In this document: positions 1 to 11,330 of the stretch, piece by piece
How positions within the stretch are numbered: the stretch's first letter is position 1
Layout: every line of letters starts with the position of its first letter
Source of the DNA: Annona cherimola
Taxonomy: Eukaryota; Streptophyta; Magnoliopsida; Magnoliales; Annonaceae
Assembly: GCA_030490835.1 (NCBI GenBank)
Contig: CM059975.1
Span: 58,953,174-59,017,173, forward strand
Direction of reading: 5' to 3'
Length of the DNA stretch: 64,000 nucleotides
Notes under the pieces: model-generated
Told to the model about the DNA's origin: nothing
Databases searched by the model: none
Seen by the model: the letters and a program-made list of their open reading frames with translations, nothing else
Made by a program: the position numbers and the translations under genes

Positions 1-1690
1 CTAAAGACCCATTTGGTGCCAATAACAATACAATCGTTTGGTCTAGGAACAAGGTGCCAAACTTGATTTCTTTCAAATTGATTTAGCTCTTCTTGCATTG
101 CTATAATCCAGTTTTCATCATCAAGAGCTTGATCAATATTAGAAGGTTCAATTTTGGATACAAAGGCATATTGTCCACAAACATTTTGCTTTGACCTTCT
201 AGTTTTTACACCTTCATACACATTCCCTATAATTTGTTCAATTGGATGGGCATGTTTGAATTTCAAATCTGTTGGAGATTTGTAGGAATTTTTACCTTCA
301 CTTACCCTTTCCTCCATGGAATCTTCTTGCTTTTCCACATGCAGTTTTTCAAAATTATTTGCTATATCATCTGCATCACTTAAATTATCTCTTCTTTTCA
401 AGCATGGGTTAGTTTCATCAAAAACAACATATATGGATTCTTCTACAACTTGGTTTCGTTTATTGAATACTCTATATGCTTTGCTATTTGATGAGTACCC
501 AAGGAATATTGACTCATCACTTTTAGCATCAAGTTTTCCCAAGTTGGTTTTTCCATTGTTCAACACATAACATGTGCATCCAAAGGCATGAAAATAAGAG
601 ATATTTGGTTTTCTTCCCTTCCATAGCTCATATGGGGTCTTTTTCAAGATAGCTCTGATGGTAACTCGATTTAAAACATGACAAGCTGTGCTCACAACTT
701 CACCCCAAAACTTCTTGGATAATTTGCTCTCATTTAGCATTGTTCTAGCCATCTCTTGTATAGTTCTGTTTTTCCTTTCAACTACTCCATTTTGTTGTGG
801 AGTCCTTGGTGCAGAAAATGTGTGATGAATTCCTTTTTCATTACATAATTCTATGAATCGTTTGTTCTCAAATTCACTACCATGGTCACTTCTTATAGAC
901 ATAATAGTACTTTGTTTTTCATTTTCCACCAAGTTTACAAAAGTTGAAAACATAGAGAAGGCTTCATCTTTGCTAGCTAAGAGAATTATCCATGTGAATC
1001 TTGAAAAGTCATCTACAATAACAAATACATATTTCTTTCCACCAATGGTTAAAATGTCGGATGGTCCATATAGATCCATGTGTAGCAATTCAAGTGGCCT
1101 TGTGGTGGAAATCTCCTTTTTGGTAGAAAAAGACATCTTTGGTTGTTTAGATAATTGACATGTCTTGCAAATTTTGTCTTTGTCATATTTCAACTTTGGC
1201 AAGCCTTCTACCAGACTCTTCTTCCATAGGGTCTTTATGTTTGACATGTTCACATGTCCAAGTCTTTTATGCCAAACCCATGGATCATTATCAATGGCCA
1301 TTAGACATTGACCATCTAGTTCATCAAGTGAAACCAAATACACATTTCCATATCTTTTTCCACTAAACATGATATGTTCTCCATCAAATACATTACATAT
1401 AGATGATTCAAACACAACCTTGTATCCTTTATCACATAATTGACTAATACTCATTAGATTGTGCTTGAGTCCTTCAACAAACAAAACATCTTCTATGCAT
1501 GCATTTTGAACTACTATGTATTTTTCCTTTACCTTTAATTTTACCTTTTTCATTATTACCAAAGGCAACTGTTCCATCGTTGCAAGGCTTAAGTTTGTGA
1601 AATAGACTTCTTTCTCTGGTCATATGTCTTGAACAACCGCTGTCCATGAACCATACATTGTTTGCCTTTGCCTTGAAACAAATCTAAAAA
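1..1690 (-). mobile_element. Ty1-copia pol (protease-integrase-RT), 3' part cut by window edge
   Basis: Reading the minus strand by eye gives the Ty1-copia order protease, integrase, reverse transcriptase. The aspartic protease motif DSGCSRHM has its catalytic Asp near 1644. A GAG-pre-integrase/HHCC region (HKRLGHVNMSN, then CKTCQLSK) lies at about 1290-1150. The integrase core shows MDLYGP, VDDFSRFTW, IRSDHGSEFEN and PQQNGVVERKNRT at about 1090-770. The RT start (WIIAMQEELNQFERNQVW) runs to base 1. Integrase before RT separates copia from gypsy. The frame carrying the protease and the frame carrying integrase-RT differ, so there is a frameshift near 1505-1545; the integrase-RT frame is then open for about 500 codons to the window edge. 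Pol is also out of frame with gag. Confidence 0.93.
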
Positions 1691-1705
1691 ATAAAAAGGT
1701 AAATC

Positions 1706-3577
1706 TCATCTCTTTGGTACCCATTTTATGGGTCCATTTGGGTTAGTAATATTATTCAACCTTTGTTGTTCTAACTTAGAAAGCCCAAATCTTGTGTTCC
1801 TTGGAACCCAAACTAATTTTGCACCATGGTCATATAATTTCTTAAAGTTACACTTGTAAGCTTTATGACCCATTTTATTGCAGAAATTGCAGGCCATAGG
1901 TAATCTTGGAGTAGACCTCCAAGTATGCATTGGTTCAAATGTTGGCCTTCTAGTCCACATAACATTTTTCCTTTGTGGCTTGTATATAGGTGCAGTTTTG
2001 GTTTGATATTTTCCAAGTATTGGCACATTTGATTTGCCACTTTCTTTTTGCTCAAAAGTATAATATCCAAGGCCTCTTTTATTTGTTTGAGCAGTCATGT
2101 TCAGAAACATCTTCACATTTTCTCCTGGATTAGAGAACTTTGCTAATGATTCATTCAAGGATTCGTTCTCCTTCTTCAATTTTTCTACCTCTTTCAGCAA
2201 TGATTCATTTTCCTCTTTCAGTTTTGTTGATCTTTCAGCTAGTTTTCCATTTACAATAATAATAGAATTGCATTGTTGTCTCTTTAATGTCAACTTGTTT
2301 CCTAGCTTTTTGATTTCCTCATATAATGAATCATATGCAAGTTGTAGTTCTTCTAATTCAGCACATTTGAGGCATTCATGAAAAGAAGAATAACTTGATT
2401 GAGAATAGCAAGGTTTGGAAGTTACCTCTTCATTGCTTGTGCATTTTGTTGAGGTGGATTGTTCTTCCAAAACTTCAGTTGTGTTTAGGCATAACAAGTC
2501 TTCTTCTTGTTCGATCTGTGCCATGCAGCATATTCTTGCGCAGTTTGCTGCATCGTTGCCGTCGGTTGAAGAGCTGCTTGTTGATGAAGTCTCTTCATTG
2601 ACATACATGCCTCTTCCCTTAGGCTTTTGATACTTTCTTCTTTCATGTCCTTCTCTCCTCTCTTGATAATCCTTTGGTTTTTCTTCCGGTGTAGGACATT
2701 GAGTTTGCATATGTCCTATGCCCCCGCATCTATAGCACTTGGTTGGCTCGTTCTTCTTCTCTCTTCGTGGTCTTTCTTTGTAGTCTCTGAAGTTCCTTTC
2801 TTTTCTCACAAATTTTCGGAATTTGCGAGTGAGAAGTGCTATGTCTTCATTGTCGTTTTGAGATGAGGAGGTAGATTCTTCTGAGTTGTGGGTGGCCTTT
2901 AGTGCAATGGTTTTCTTCCCTTTATGATTGTCTTCGTTTCTTCTCTTAATTAGCTCATGTGACATTAATGAGCTAATGAGGTCTTCTAGCTTTAAAGTGT
3001 TGAGGTCTTTTGCTTCTTCTATTGCTGTAATCTTTGGAGTCCATGAATCTGGTAGAGCTCTTAAGATCTTCATGACCTGTTCAGATTCAGAGATAGCCTT
3101 TCCAAGACCTTTCAAAGCATTAGTAATCTTGGAGAATCTAGCAAACATTTCAAAAATATTTTCTGTATCTAGCATTCTAAAGCTTTCCAACTCTCCTATC
3201 AGAATATTTCTTCTAGTCCCTTGGACTTGAGAAGTTCCTTCATAAATAGATGTTAGAGTATCCCATATTTCTTTAGCGGTTTGACAAGATGATACTCTAT
3301 CATATTCGGAAGCTGTAAGAGCACAAAATAGTGAGTTCATAGCTTTGGCATTGCTCTTTACAGTTCTTACTTCCTCTTCGGTCCACTTGGAAGCTCTTTC
3401 ATCAATTGGCAATGTTACACCATCTTGGATAGCAATCCAAGAGTCCATATCTGTAGCCATGATGAGTTACTTCATACGAAGCTTCCAATAACCAAAGTTG
3501 TTCCCATCAAACAATGGTGGCCTTGTAAAAGATTGACCTTCAGCAAATGCAGGAACGGAAGTAGATTGGGATGCCAT
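1706..3577 (-). pseudogene. Ty1-copia gag, one in-frame stop near the N-terminus
   Basis: This encodes the nucleocapsid polyprotein of the copia element. The likely start is the ATG at 3577 (MASQSTSV...), because the next residues (FDGNNFGYWKLRM) are the classic N-terminus of plant copia Gag (DUF4219/UBN2 region). A TAA at 3469-3467 interrupts the same frame 36 codons in; the frame then stays open for about 585 codons to a TGA at 1708-1706. Two CCHC zinc knuckles are visible: CYRCGGIGHMQTQC in the middle and CNFCNKMGHKAYKC near the C-terminus. A lysine/glutamate-rich probable coiled coil sits between them. A single point change blocks translation, so this is a recent death or a read-through design; the former is more likely. 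Confidence 0.88.
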
Positions 3578-3612
3578 GATAATAGATCTCTTTGGTAAAA
3601 ACTCAAAGACCT

Positions 3613-3624
3613 GCTCTGATACCA
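3613..3624 (-). promoter_or_regulatory. Primer-binding site of copia element (initiator tRNA-Met)
   Basis: On the minus strand the 12 bases read TGGTATCAGAGC, the standard plant copia site that pairs with the 3' end of initiator tRNA-Met. It sits two bases inside the LTR edge at 3627, which fixes the element's orientation and LTR boundary. Confidence 0.92.
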
Positions 3625-4310
3625 CTTGTTGGTCCCGAATTAATGGCAAAACTCAAGAGGGGAGGGGTGAATTGGGTTCTTAAAAATTTCTTTGGTAACT
3701 TAAAAAACTTAACCCCTTGTAAGTTCAATCCCCTTGAATGAAGAAACACAATGGAAAGCAAAGCAATATAGAGAGCAGAAATAAAAACAAGTAGACAGGG
3801 ATTTTTATAGTGGTTCGGGCAACCTCCCTACTCCACTCTTCCAAGCTCACACACCTTGTGACTTGGGTTCCACTATTGTATTCTACCAATACAATTAGAG
3901 ACACTGCTCTCTTCTAGATTCTAGCTCTAGGGGGCATATACAACCAGAGCCTCTTGCTCTCTTCTAGATTCCAGCTCTAGGGGGCATCAACAAATTACAG
4001 CACAAGTAGGTGATGAGTTACACTCCAATCACACACTACTTTGCTTACACTTGATCTTAGTTCCTCAAACTAAATCAAGTTCAACACAAACAAATGAAAC
4101 AATAGGAAAACTACACTTTACAGTTGTGTAGAAGCAGTTTGGCGCAGAGAAGAACTTGTAGTAATGACTTTGAAGATTCTGAAATATAGCTCTTGCAACT
4201 TGAAGTGAAATTCTTCCTCTTTGAATGGCTTGATCTCTTTAGAGCTCTTGAATATAGTAGTTATGCACACTTAATGATTTTCAGCTTCTTCTCTCGTCCA
4301 CCATGAATGC

Positions 4311-4318
4311 TATTTATA
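4311..4318 (-). promoter_or_regulatory. Candidate TATA box of copia LTR promoter
   Basis: TATAAATA on the minus strand, in the middle of the LTR and upstream of the gag leader, where the U3/R boundary of a plant copia LTR would be expected. Confidence 0.55.
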
Positions 4319-4399
4319 ATTTTGGAGGGAATCCGAACGTTAGAAGGTAGGTGGCGCGCATTTAATGCGCCAACGTTCGAATAAATTCCGACCGTTGCG

Positions 4400-5310
4400 A
4401 CCCAAGTCGCATGTGGAGTCGACTTCGGATGCGACTTCGCCCAAGTCGCAGATGGAGTCGACTTCGGGTGCGACTTCGCTTCTCCGTCGCAACTTCAAGT
4501 TTCAGTCAGGGTCGTCTTGGGCATCAACTTGACCCAAGTCGCAGGTGGAGTCGACTTCGGTATGCGACTTCACCTCGTAAGTTATCTTGAACTTGAAATC
4601 TTTGGGATGCTTTTGTTTTCTTCATGCCTTGTTGTTCTTCCCTGATTGAGTTCTTCTTTGAGTCATTGTCTTCACTTTAGCTTGTTTCTTTTGGCTCCAT
4701 GTTTTGCAAGCATTGAATCCATGAGTCTTGATTCTTGCATTCATGAGCAAGTTCTGTGATTTGAATGGTTGAGTTTATGCATCTTGCTTGAACTTGGATT
4801 GTTTTTGTAAAATTGGTCTTCATGACTTGGGTATTGCTTCATTTGGAATAAGCTTGAAGATTAGCTTTGGACTTGATAGACTTGATTTGAACTTTGAATA
4901 TGAATCTTAGCTTTTGATCTTCAAGAAACTTCAGTTGCTTTTTGAGAATGAACTTTGCATCTTATTTGGATTTGATAAAGTCCAAATGGATCCTTGGAAT
5001 AAGCTTGAAACTTCAATCTTCAAGTCTGAACTCCTCAAGTCGAAGTTGGAGTCGACCTCGTCTGCGACTTCGCCCAAGTCGCACCTGGAGTCGACTTCGC
5101 CTGCGACTTCGTCATGTCCGTTTCCACTTTTTCAACTCTGGATGCTTGAAGTCGATGCTGGAGTCGACTTCGTCTGCGACTTGGTTTCCTAAGTCGCACC
5201 TGGAGTCGACTTCGCCTACGACTTCACTTGTTCTTCTCCCATTTTCAACTCTGGACAGTTTGGGCTTTTTGAAGTCGATCTTGGAGTCGACTTGGACTAC
5301 GACTTGGTCT
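4400..5310. repeat. Palindromic GTCGAC modules inside the copia LTR
   Basis: Eight GTCGACYT motifs lie in two clusters: 4418, 4457, 4550 and 5051, 5090, 5163, 5205, 5286. Most sit in a module of the form AAGTCGCA-x5-GAGTCGACTTCG-x2-TGCGACTT, whose outer arms are inverted repeats. The modules are unlike the AT-rich sequence around them. Confidence 0.8.
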
Positions 5311-5442
5311 TCCATGCTTTATTTTCTTCAAGTGTATATGCCTTAAACATTTCCACAAACATGTTAGTAGCCAAGACTTACTCAAATTGATTTGTTAATC
5401 ATCAAAACATAGATTTAACTTGTTTTCCACATATTTCCAACA

Positions 5443-6916
5443 TGGTGCACCAGTACAAGGAACAGGCCGATTGTAGAGCACGGTTGGGATGACCGGGGCC
5501 CACTCTACATATGGCCAAATCGCTAAGGGATGGCATGAGTGCCAGCGGCGCCCTCCCGGAGATGAGAGCAGGATAAAGGAACAGCCGTCTGGCTAACGTG
5601 CTATTAAGGATTCTCTTCCAAAATGTAGCATGATCACTTGCTAAGTGTCACTACTGGATGGGGAGAAATGTGTTTGCATACGTTTTACTTTTCAAAAGCC
5701 CAAAGATTGAGATATAAAACCATTTATATGAAAAATTATCCTAAATTGAATTTTTATGAGCCATTATGTATAAGTTACCCCTAAAAGCAGGATTTTCTAC
5801 ACAAAATGTGTAAATATTAAGAATAAAAAGAAATGATTTTTATGCAAAAGTTTTTATGAAAAGGATTTATGACTTGTTTTCTATAAACAAGCCCCAAGAT
5901 GGAGATTATGAACTAGGGTTTATATTAAAAAATATTTTGGACATAAGAATGTCCATTTCCAAAAGGTTTATGCGAGAAAAATGGTTGAACATGAGAATGT
6001 CCATTTCCTAAAGGGATTTATGTTGGAACATGTGTAGACATAAAAATGTCCATTTCTAAAAGAGTTTAAGAGATAAAAGTGTTTGTGGACATATGAATGT
6101 CCATTGCCAAAAAAGGCTTACTTGAAATGTATTTTGGACATAAAAATGTCTATTACCAAAGTGTTTATGTGAAAATGTTTTAGGACGTATAAACGTCCGT
6201 TTTCAACAAGGTTTACGTGGAAAAATATTTTAGGACGTATGAACGTCTAGTGCCAAAATGATTTATGTGGAAAAATGTCTTTTCGTGGACATGAGAATGT
6301 TCATTGCCAAATATGGTTTATGTCAAGATGTTTTGGGACATAAAATGTCCCCTAGCCAAAATGATTTATGAGAAAAATGTTTTAGGAAATGCTTTTCAAG
6401 GAAGTCTTGCCCTAAAAGATAAAATATTTGCTTACTAAGTTGTCACTCACGTTTTATTTTCATAAACCTTAGACAGGTACTGGGAAACTCAAGAGGATAC
6501 AAATTTAAGCTATAAAGGAAAGGTACATGATGGTAGCCATGTGGGCTATAAGGAATGGAATGTGATTGCCTGGTTAAAGATCCAAGGTATGTTGATGTAT
6601 ATGTGAACTTGTTTAAAGTTCCGAGTTCTAGGCGAACTAAGGATTGAATATATGTATGTATGAGATGGAAATGTCATGATTAGGTCAAGAGGGCCTATGA
6701 TGTATAACAGCATGTTGAAATGGTTTAAAGGATATGTACAAGTGTACCATTGCTTATGTTATAAATGAAATGATGATGAATGAAGAAACAAAAAAAAATT
6801 TTGGACGAGTTCCAATTAAAATCCTGCCACATGATCAGGGCAACAATCCTGATTCACATTTATCAATCAATAAGGTCTTGAGGTAACGAAGTGACGTCTC
6901 GGTTTGGAGCGTCATA
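5443..6916 (+). repeat. Gypsy-type LTR remnant, plus orientation
   Basis: The stretch ends in a GACGTCTCGG...GAGCGTCATA block that resembles the 3' end of plant chromovirus (Tekay/Del-like) LTRs. Its first 150 bases (CCGGGGCCCACTC, then GGCCAAATCGCTAAGGG and GGCGCCCTCCCGGA) align with the reverse complement of about 17330-17400 inside the LTR at 16476-18962, so both belong to one broad family. The left end abuts the copia LTR exactly, which suggests the copia element inserted into this LTR; the missing part would lie beyond base 1. No primer site follows it, so it is a 3' or solo LTR. Confidence 0.55.
5939..6351. repeat. Nine-unit ~49-bp tandem array of covarying hairpins
   Basis: Each unit carries a short palindrome of the form GGACAT-N4-ATGTCC followed by CATTNCCAAAA and GTTTATG. 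Palindromes start at 5939, 5987, 6036, 6087, 6136, 6183, 6233, 6287 and 6336, a spacing of 47-54. In the sixth and seventh units both arms changed together to GGACGT and ACGTCY, so pairing is kept. Confidence 0.9.
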
Positions 6917-8044
6917 ATTTTACAAGCCTTAGTCATCAAGAAGGACAACGTCGCAGTGTAATCCCTTGTGGAATGCAAATTACCAAGATAAGATGAGGTT
7001 TGGAATGGATCTGTAAGCAATTCAAAGTTCTGAGAAGTATAAATGTCATCAATAAAAGTCTAACGCGAAGAATGAAAATCAATGTGGACCAGTTTAGAAT
7101 GGATTACTTGGCTGTAAAGTGAGGCCAACTAGAAAGAGAACAAGTGGAAGGAGGAGCGGTGCAAGATGCTAGAGATCAATAATATGAGACTGCAGCCCAT
7201 GCTGAGGGAAGGCTCAACATGAGGAGCATGCCCAGGGTAAAGAAGTAGCACACTCACATGCATCCCATGCATCTACACCTCATGCATTTCTCACTTCACT
7301 TGACCCTCAACTTATAACATTTTTTAAAAACATGCATGAGAATATTATGTAAGAACTGAAAATTATCAATAGTTCTTTGCTCAGATACATGTCAGGCAAG
7401 ATAACCTAGAATAAGATCTTAAAAACCATGCCTATGCATTTGCCTTGGGAGCTTTACATCAACTAGTACCTTCTGTTGGTCCGTTTGTTCAACAATCCCT
7501 GACTTTCTCCACATCTCATTTATATTATCCATGCCCACCACTCATTCGATATGCTCCTAGTTAGTTCCACTACACTGAAGCCTTTATGACCTATGTCTTG
7601 TACAACCCCTTTCGTTTTTGTTGATTGCCAAAATAGGGGGAGAAAAATGTAGGAGTAAGAGTTTTTTTTTGAGTTTTTTTTTTTGGATAGCTTGTATCTA
7701 AGAGGAGCCAATATTATATTTTGAAATTGAATGTGTTTGAATTTGAATAGTTGTATTTCTTTTTGGTTTGAATGATATACTATAAATTGAATGATTGAAT
7801 CCTTACTTATAACAAAAGATTGAATTTTTGAGAATTTTAATGTATTTGTTCGAATGATTGTATCTTACATTTGAAATAAAAAGGTTGTATCTTGAGACTC
7901 ACTTGAAATCCATGAAATAAGGATATTTAATCAAATGGATGCTATGCTAGTGATGTGATCGTATATATGTTAACTTGTTTGGACAAAAGGAATACATTTT
8001 AATTGATTTATCAATCCTTGAAAGAGGAAGATTGCAAACTCAAC
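6917..8044 (+). other. Retroelement debris with a polypurine-like tract
   Basis: No intact gene. Around 7260-7640 broken plus-strand frames give phrases such as FFKNMHENIM, ELKIINSSLLRYMSGKI and LIAKIGGEK. The run GCCAAAATAGGGGGAGAAA at about 7628-7646 resembles the polypurine end of plant LTR-element internal regions. From 7660 on the DNA is T-rich and low in complexity, and I see nothing else. Confidence 0.35.
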
Positions 8045-9425
8045 TGCGAAAAATTGCAAATGAATAATAATTTTGATAATTAACAACTCAATTGAAATTA
8101 AACAATGGTACTAACATGCTTTGTGTTAAGTGAAGGAAAGACAAAAGAAAACTTAAGATTTAAGTAAAATACAAGTGGTATAAGTTATGTCCAAAATGTA
8201 GACAGGTGAAGTCACAATATAAGTCAACCCTAGCATCAACTTGAGTGAGATCTCAACCTAAGTTAACAACAGAGAATTACTTCAATGTATGTTGTGGGAA
8301 AATTTCTAATTTAGAAGCAAAGTTATATAGCCAAGTTGACCCCAATATGACTTAGGTGAAGTCGTACCTCAGGCCAACCTTGACTACGACTTGAGAAAAA
8401 AAGCATGTGAAGACATCTCTGGAATACATTGGATTCCAAAGTTGCACAACCAAGTTGACCCTCATATGCGACTTGGGTGAAGTTGCACCTTAGGCCAACC
8501 TCAACTATGATTTGAGAAAGAAAGCATATGAAGATAAGTCTGTGAAACACATTAGATTCCAAAGTCGCATAGCCAAGTCAACTCTTTATGTGTCTTAGGT
8601 GAAATTATACCCTAAGTCAACCCCGATTGTGACTGAAGAAAGAATTTATGTGAAGACAAATCAATAAAACACATTGGATTGTGAAGTCACATTCTAAGCA
8701 GACCCTGATATGTGACTTTAGGTGAAGTTAAACCTAAATTCAAATTATAATGGTCGAAAAATTCGAATATCGGTACATTTATTACGGACACCTTCCACCA
8801 AATAGCCATATTTGATTTAAGGCTTTAAATACCCATTGTGAGCAGTCTATGAGGCCAGTTAGAAAATTTATTGTGCTCTCAGCTTCTCATTTTCAAGCGT
8901 TAAAGGCTTTACATTTAGAAATTCAAGACAAGCTCTCCAATGTAATCAACTTCATCGAACATTTTCTCCTCTACATTCAAGATTAATGTGCCACACGGTT
9001 TTACATAATCTCTGCAAATTGTAGAGTTTTTTATTGAATATTCTTTTATGATTCCCAACTTTGTGCTAGGGACCAAGGCCAAAGATTGATACAAACTAGT
9101 TTTTGGTTGAAGTTGTGTTCACTAACAATTTCTAGTAAGCATGGGCTCTAAGTTGTATTACAATTATATAGTAGAACTCAAAACACAATGGTATGTGATT
9201 GGAAGAGTGGAGTAAGAGAGTTACCCAAACCACTCTAAAATTTATATCTCTTAATGTTTGTATACTTATTTTCTATATCTTTTATATAGTATTTTCCTTT
9301 TAATTTCTTGTGCAATTTCATTTATGAGGAATTCAATAAAAAGGGTTCATATTTGACTCAAAGAAATTTTTTTAATAACCCAATTCACCCCTCTGCTCTT
9401 AAGTTAAGCAAAAATGGGACCAAAA
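8045..9425 (+). repeat. Diverged lone copia-type LTR
   Basis: The start (TTTTGATAATTAACAACTCAATTG, broken here at 20 bases: TTTTGATAATTAACAACTCA) and the end (CCCAATTCACCCCT ... GGGACCAAAA) match, with many changes, the two ends of the LTR at 3627-5442 read in its own direction. Between 8190 and 8730 there are about four 122-bp tandem units built round decayed AAGTCGCA/TGCGACTT arms. A TATA-like CTTTAAATA lies near 8822. No coding region flanks it, so it is a solo LTR or end fragment, and it is clearly older than the first. Confidence 0.65.
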
Positions 9426-9747
9426 GCCACATCGATAATTACATTATCAATTAACCAATTAATGTATATTTTATTTGCAATTATTATAATACTCTCATTG
9501 AAGGCTTGAGATTTTGGATAAATATATTACTAATTCTAAAGGTTTTTGAATAATTTATTTATGGGTTTTAGTTAAAGGGTTATGATTGTTTTGAATGATA
9601 ATTAAATAAGCCTTCGATTTTATGACTATTTTAATTTATTAACATAACCTTAATCATTCATTATCCTTTCATTAAGATATTAAATTATGGGCTTTGCTTT
9701 CTCAAAACTCTTCTTCTATATAATTTTTTTAATATGTTGATGGTTGA
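9426..9747. other. AT-rich spacer
   Basis: Low-complexity AT-rich DNA; no ORF, RNA gene or repeat termini recognised. Confidence 0.4.
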
Positions 9748-10424
9748 TGAAAAATCTACTTCATTTATTATATATAGTATCATTTTTTATTATAAAAATT
9801 CTCTCATTTATTTAGTATCTACATATACATGAGATCAATGTAATAGAACAATTTAATATTAAAAATTAATTTCTAACTAGTATTTGTCAACATCTGAACG
9901 ATACAAAATAGAGAAGTGATCCTGTTAGTCCAGGCTAAGCAAACGTCTCACTTAGCCCACCTCAAAAATTTATTTACAATATTTTTTTTACTTTTTTCTT
10001 TATACACTTGTTTACCTAAGTGTATTTAACATATAAATCAAGTTTTACCATTTTTGAATATCTATATATATATTTTTGAGATTTTATATATACAAATATC
10101 TAAAAACAGTAAAATTTGGTTTATATGTTAAATAGACTTAAATAAACAAGTGTATGAAGAAAAAAGTAAAAATAAAGTGTTATAAATGGGTTTTTTGATG
10201 TGAAATAAGTGAGACGTTTATTTAGCTTGGGCTAACAAGATCATTGTTCTATAAAATATTATATTCCAACATATGAGTGAATAGATCTAAACATTTTTTC
10301 TAATTTACACATGAATATATCTATTTTTGACCAAATGTGATCTATAAACATATTTGATTTAGATGAAAATTTATTTCTTACATAAATAAATGATGTTATA
10401 TACAATAAATAAATTAAATTTTAC
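9748..10424 (-). mobile_element. MITE family X copy 1, interrupted by MITE Y
   Basis: Ends read GATGAAAAATCTACTTCATT at the left and, as the complement, AAATTTAATTTATTTATTG at the right, matching the terminal inverted repeats of the copy at 39831-40196. The interior aligns with the reverse complement of that copy on both sides of a 327-bp insertion. Confidence 0.7.
9917..10243. mobile_element. Foldback MITE family Y, copy 1
   Basis: The two halves are inverted repeats over about 130 bp; both ends read TGATCYTGTTAGYCCARGCT inward. It lies inside MITE X. A second copy is at 44753-45099 and a related short one at 42578-42785. Confidence 0.8.
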
Positions 10425-10797
10425 ATTAATTATTAATATCTTGAAAATAGAAGGCATGACACAAAATTATTTTTATGCAAGCATAATCCTTAAGTTGTAA
10501 TTTAAAAACAACTTTCATTGTAGGCTTGGTCGAGCAATAAAAATAAAATCACATTGGAACAAACATATAATTACTAAAATTATTTAAATAATTAAAATGG
10601 ATTTTTAATTAAGGGGTAATTTAGAGTTTAGATGGGATGAGGATGAGATAAGAAATTGAGAGGTAAGTGTATTAGGAATAAGTAAAGGTGTATTGGAATT
10701 AGGTAAAGATGTATTGGAATTGAATAAAGATGTATTGGAAAATGGAAAATTCAATTAGACAATTATCCCATTCTATCTCACCCACGTTGTGAACATG
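10425..10797. repeat. AT-rich spacer with short tandem repeat
   Basis: Noncoding. At about 10660-10745 a roughly 22-bp unit containing GATGTATTGGAATT repeats four times with variation. Confidence 0.5.
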
Positions 10798-10813
10798 CCA
10801 TGTAAAGCATTTT
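10798..10813. repeat. LINE target-site duplication, left copy
   Basis: CCATGTAAAGCATTTT; identical to 29161-29176 and next to the 3' (A-rich) end of the LINE. Confidence 0.85.
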
Positions 10814-10829
10814 TTTATGAAAACAAACT

Positions 10830-11330
10830 CTATTTCACAAAAGAAGAACGGTCGAATACAACGTGGTTAGCAATACATCTTTGCGTGCAATTCCACCAAA
10901 CCAAATTAGAAGCTGCTGATTTACATGCAAATTCAGCTAGATTATGGGCTACAAAAATCCCAGTTCTTAATTCATGAAGAAAAGTAACACTTTCCATAGT
11001 AGATTTCAGCACTTTAAATCTCTTGAACGATCAATCCCACTAAAGAGCAGGCAGAGCTAGAGTTGTTCAAAAAATTTATGAGGATTAGTGAATCACTTTC
11101 AATTTCAAGCCTCCTTATCCTCAACCTCAAGTCCACACCCCATTTTCATTCATAGCAACAAAACCTTTGCTTCCATATATAAAGTATCAGTTGTGCCAAC
11201 ATTCTTCCAACACCGAGTAGCTAAAAACTTTCTGCTGAAATCTCTAAGAATCGCTTCATATCCAATGCAACCCTTATAAATGGACCTCCTTCCATCAATA
11301 TTAATTTTACAGCACCCTCCTTCGAGTAGT
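10830..11330 (-). pseudogene. LINE RNase H domain (RVT_3-like), broken
   Basis: Minus-strand frames give CCKINIDG, GYGAILRDFSRKFLATR, LYMEAKVLLLGMKMG, IESDSLILINFLN and then VAHNLAEFACKSA, the order seen in the RNase H domain at the C-terminus of plant L1-type ORF2 proteins. A short open piece runs from 11012 to 10830. Frameshifts and a stop separate the pieces. It is the continuation of the zf-RVT segment that ends near 23945, moved 12 kb away by the copia insertion. Confidence 0.8.

Larger units (their letters stand above)
3627..5442 (-). repeat. 5' LTR of copia element (1816 bp)
   Basis: The LTR starts TGTTGG and ends CCAACA, a perfect 6-bp terminal inverted repeat, next to the primer-binding site. 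The other LTR lies left of the window, so age from LTR divergence cannot be estimated here. Inside are a 50-bp direct duplication (3905-3987), a minus-strand TATA box, and two clusters of a palindromic module centred on GTCGAC. A diverged relative lies at 8045-9425 on the plus strand. Confidence 0.88.

Noticed and set aside
853..1366. Plus-strand ORFs at the left end
   Set aside because: Shadows of the minus-strand copia integrase, which reads as a clean conserved protein.
5939..6351. Regular repeat spacing considered as a CRISPR array
   Set aside because: Plant nuclear DNA, units and spacers are both diverged copies of one sequence, and it lies in a retroelement LTR.
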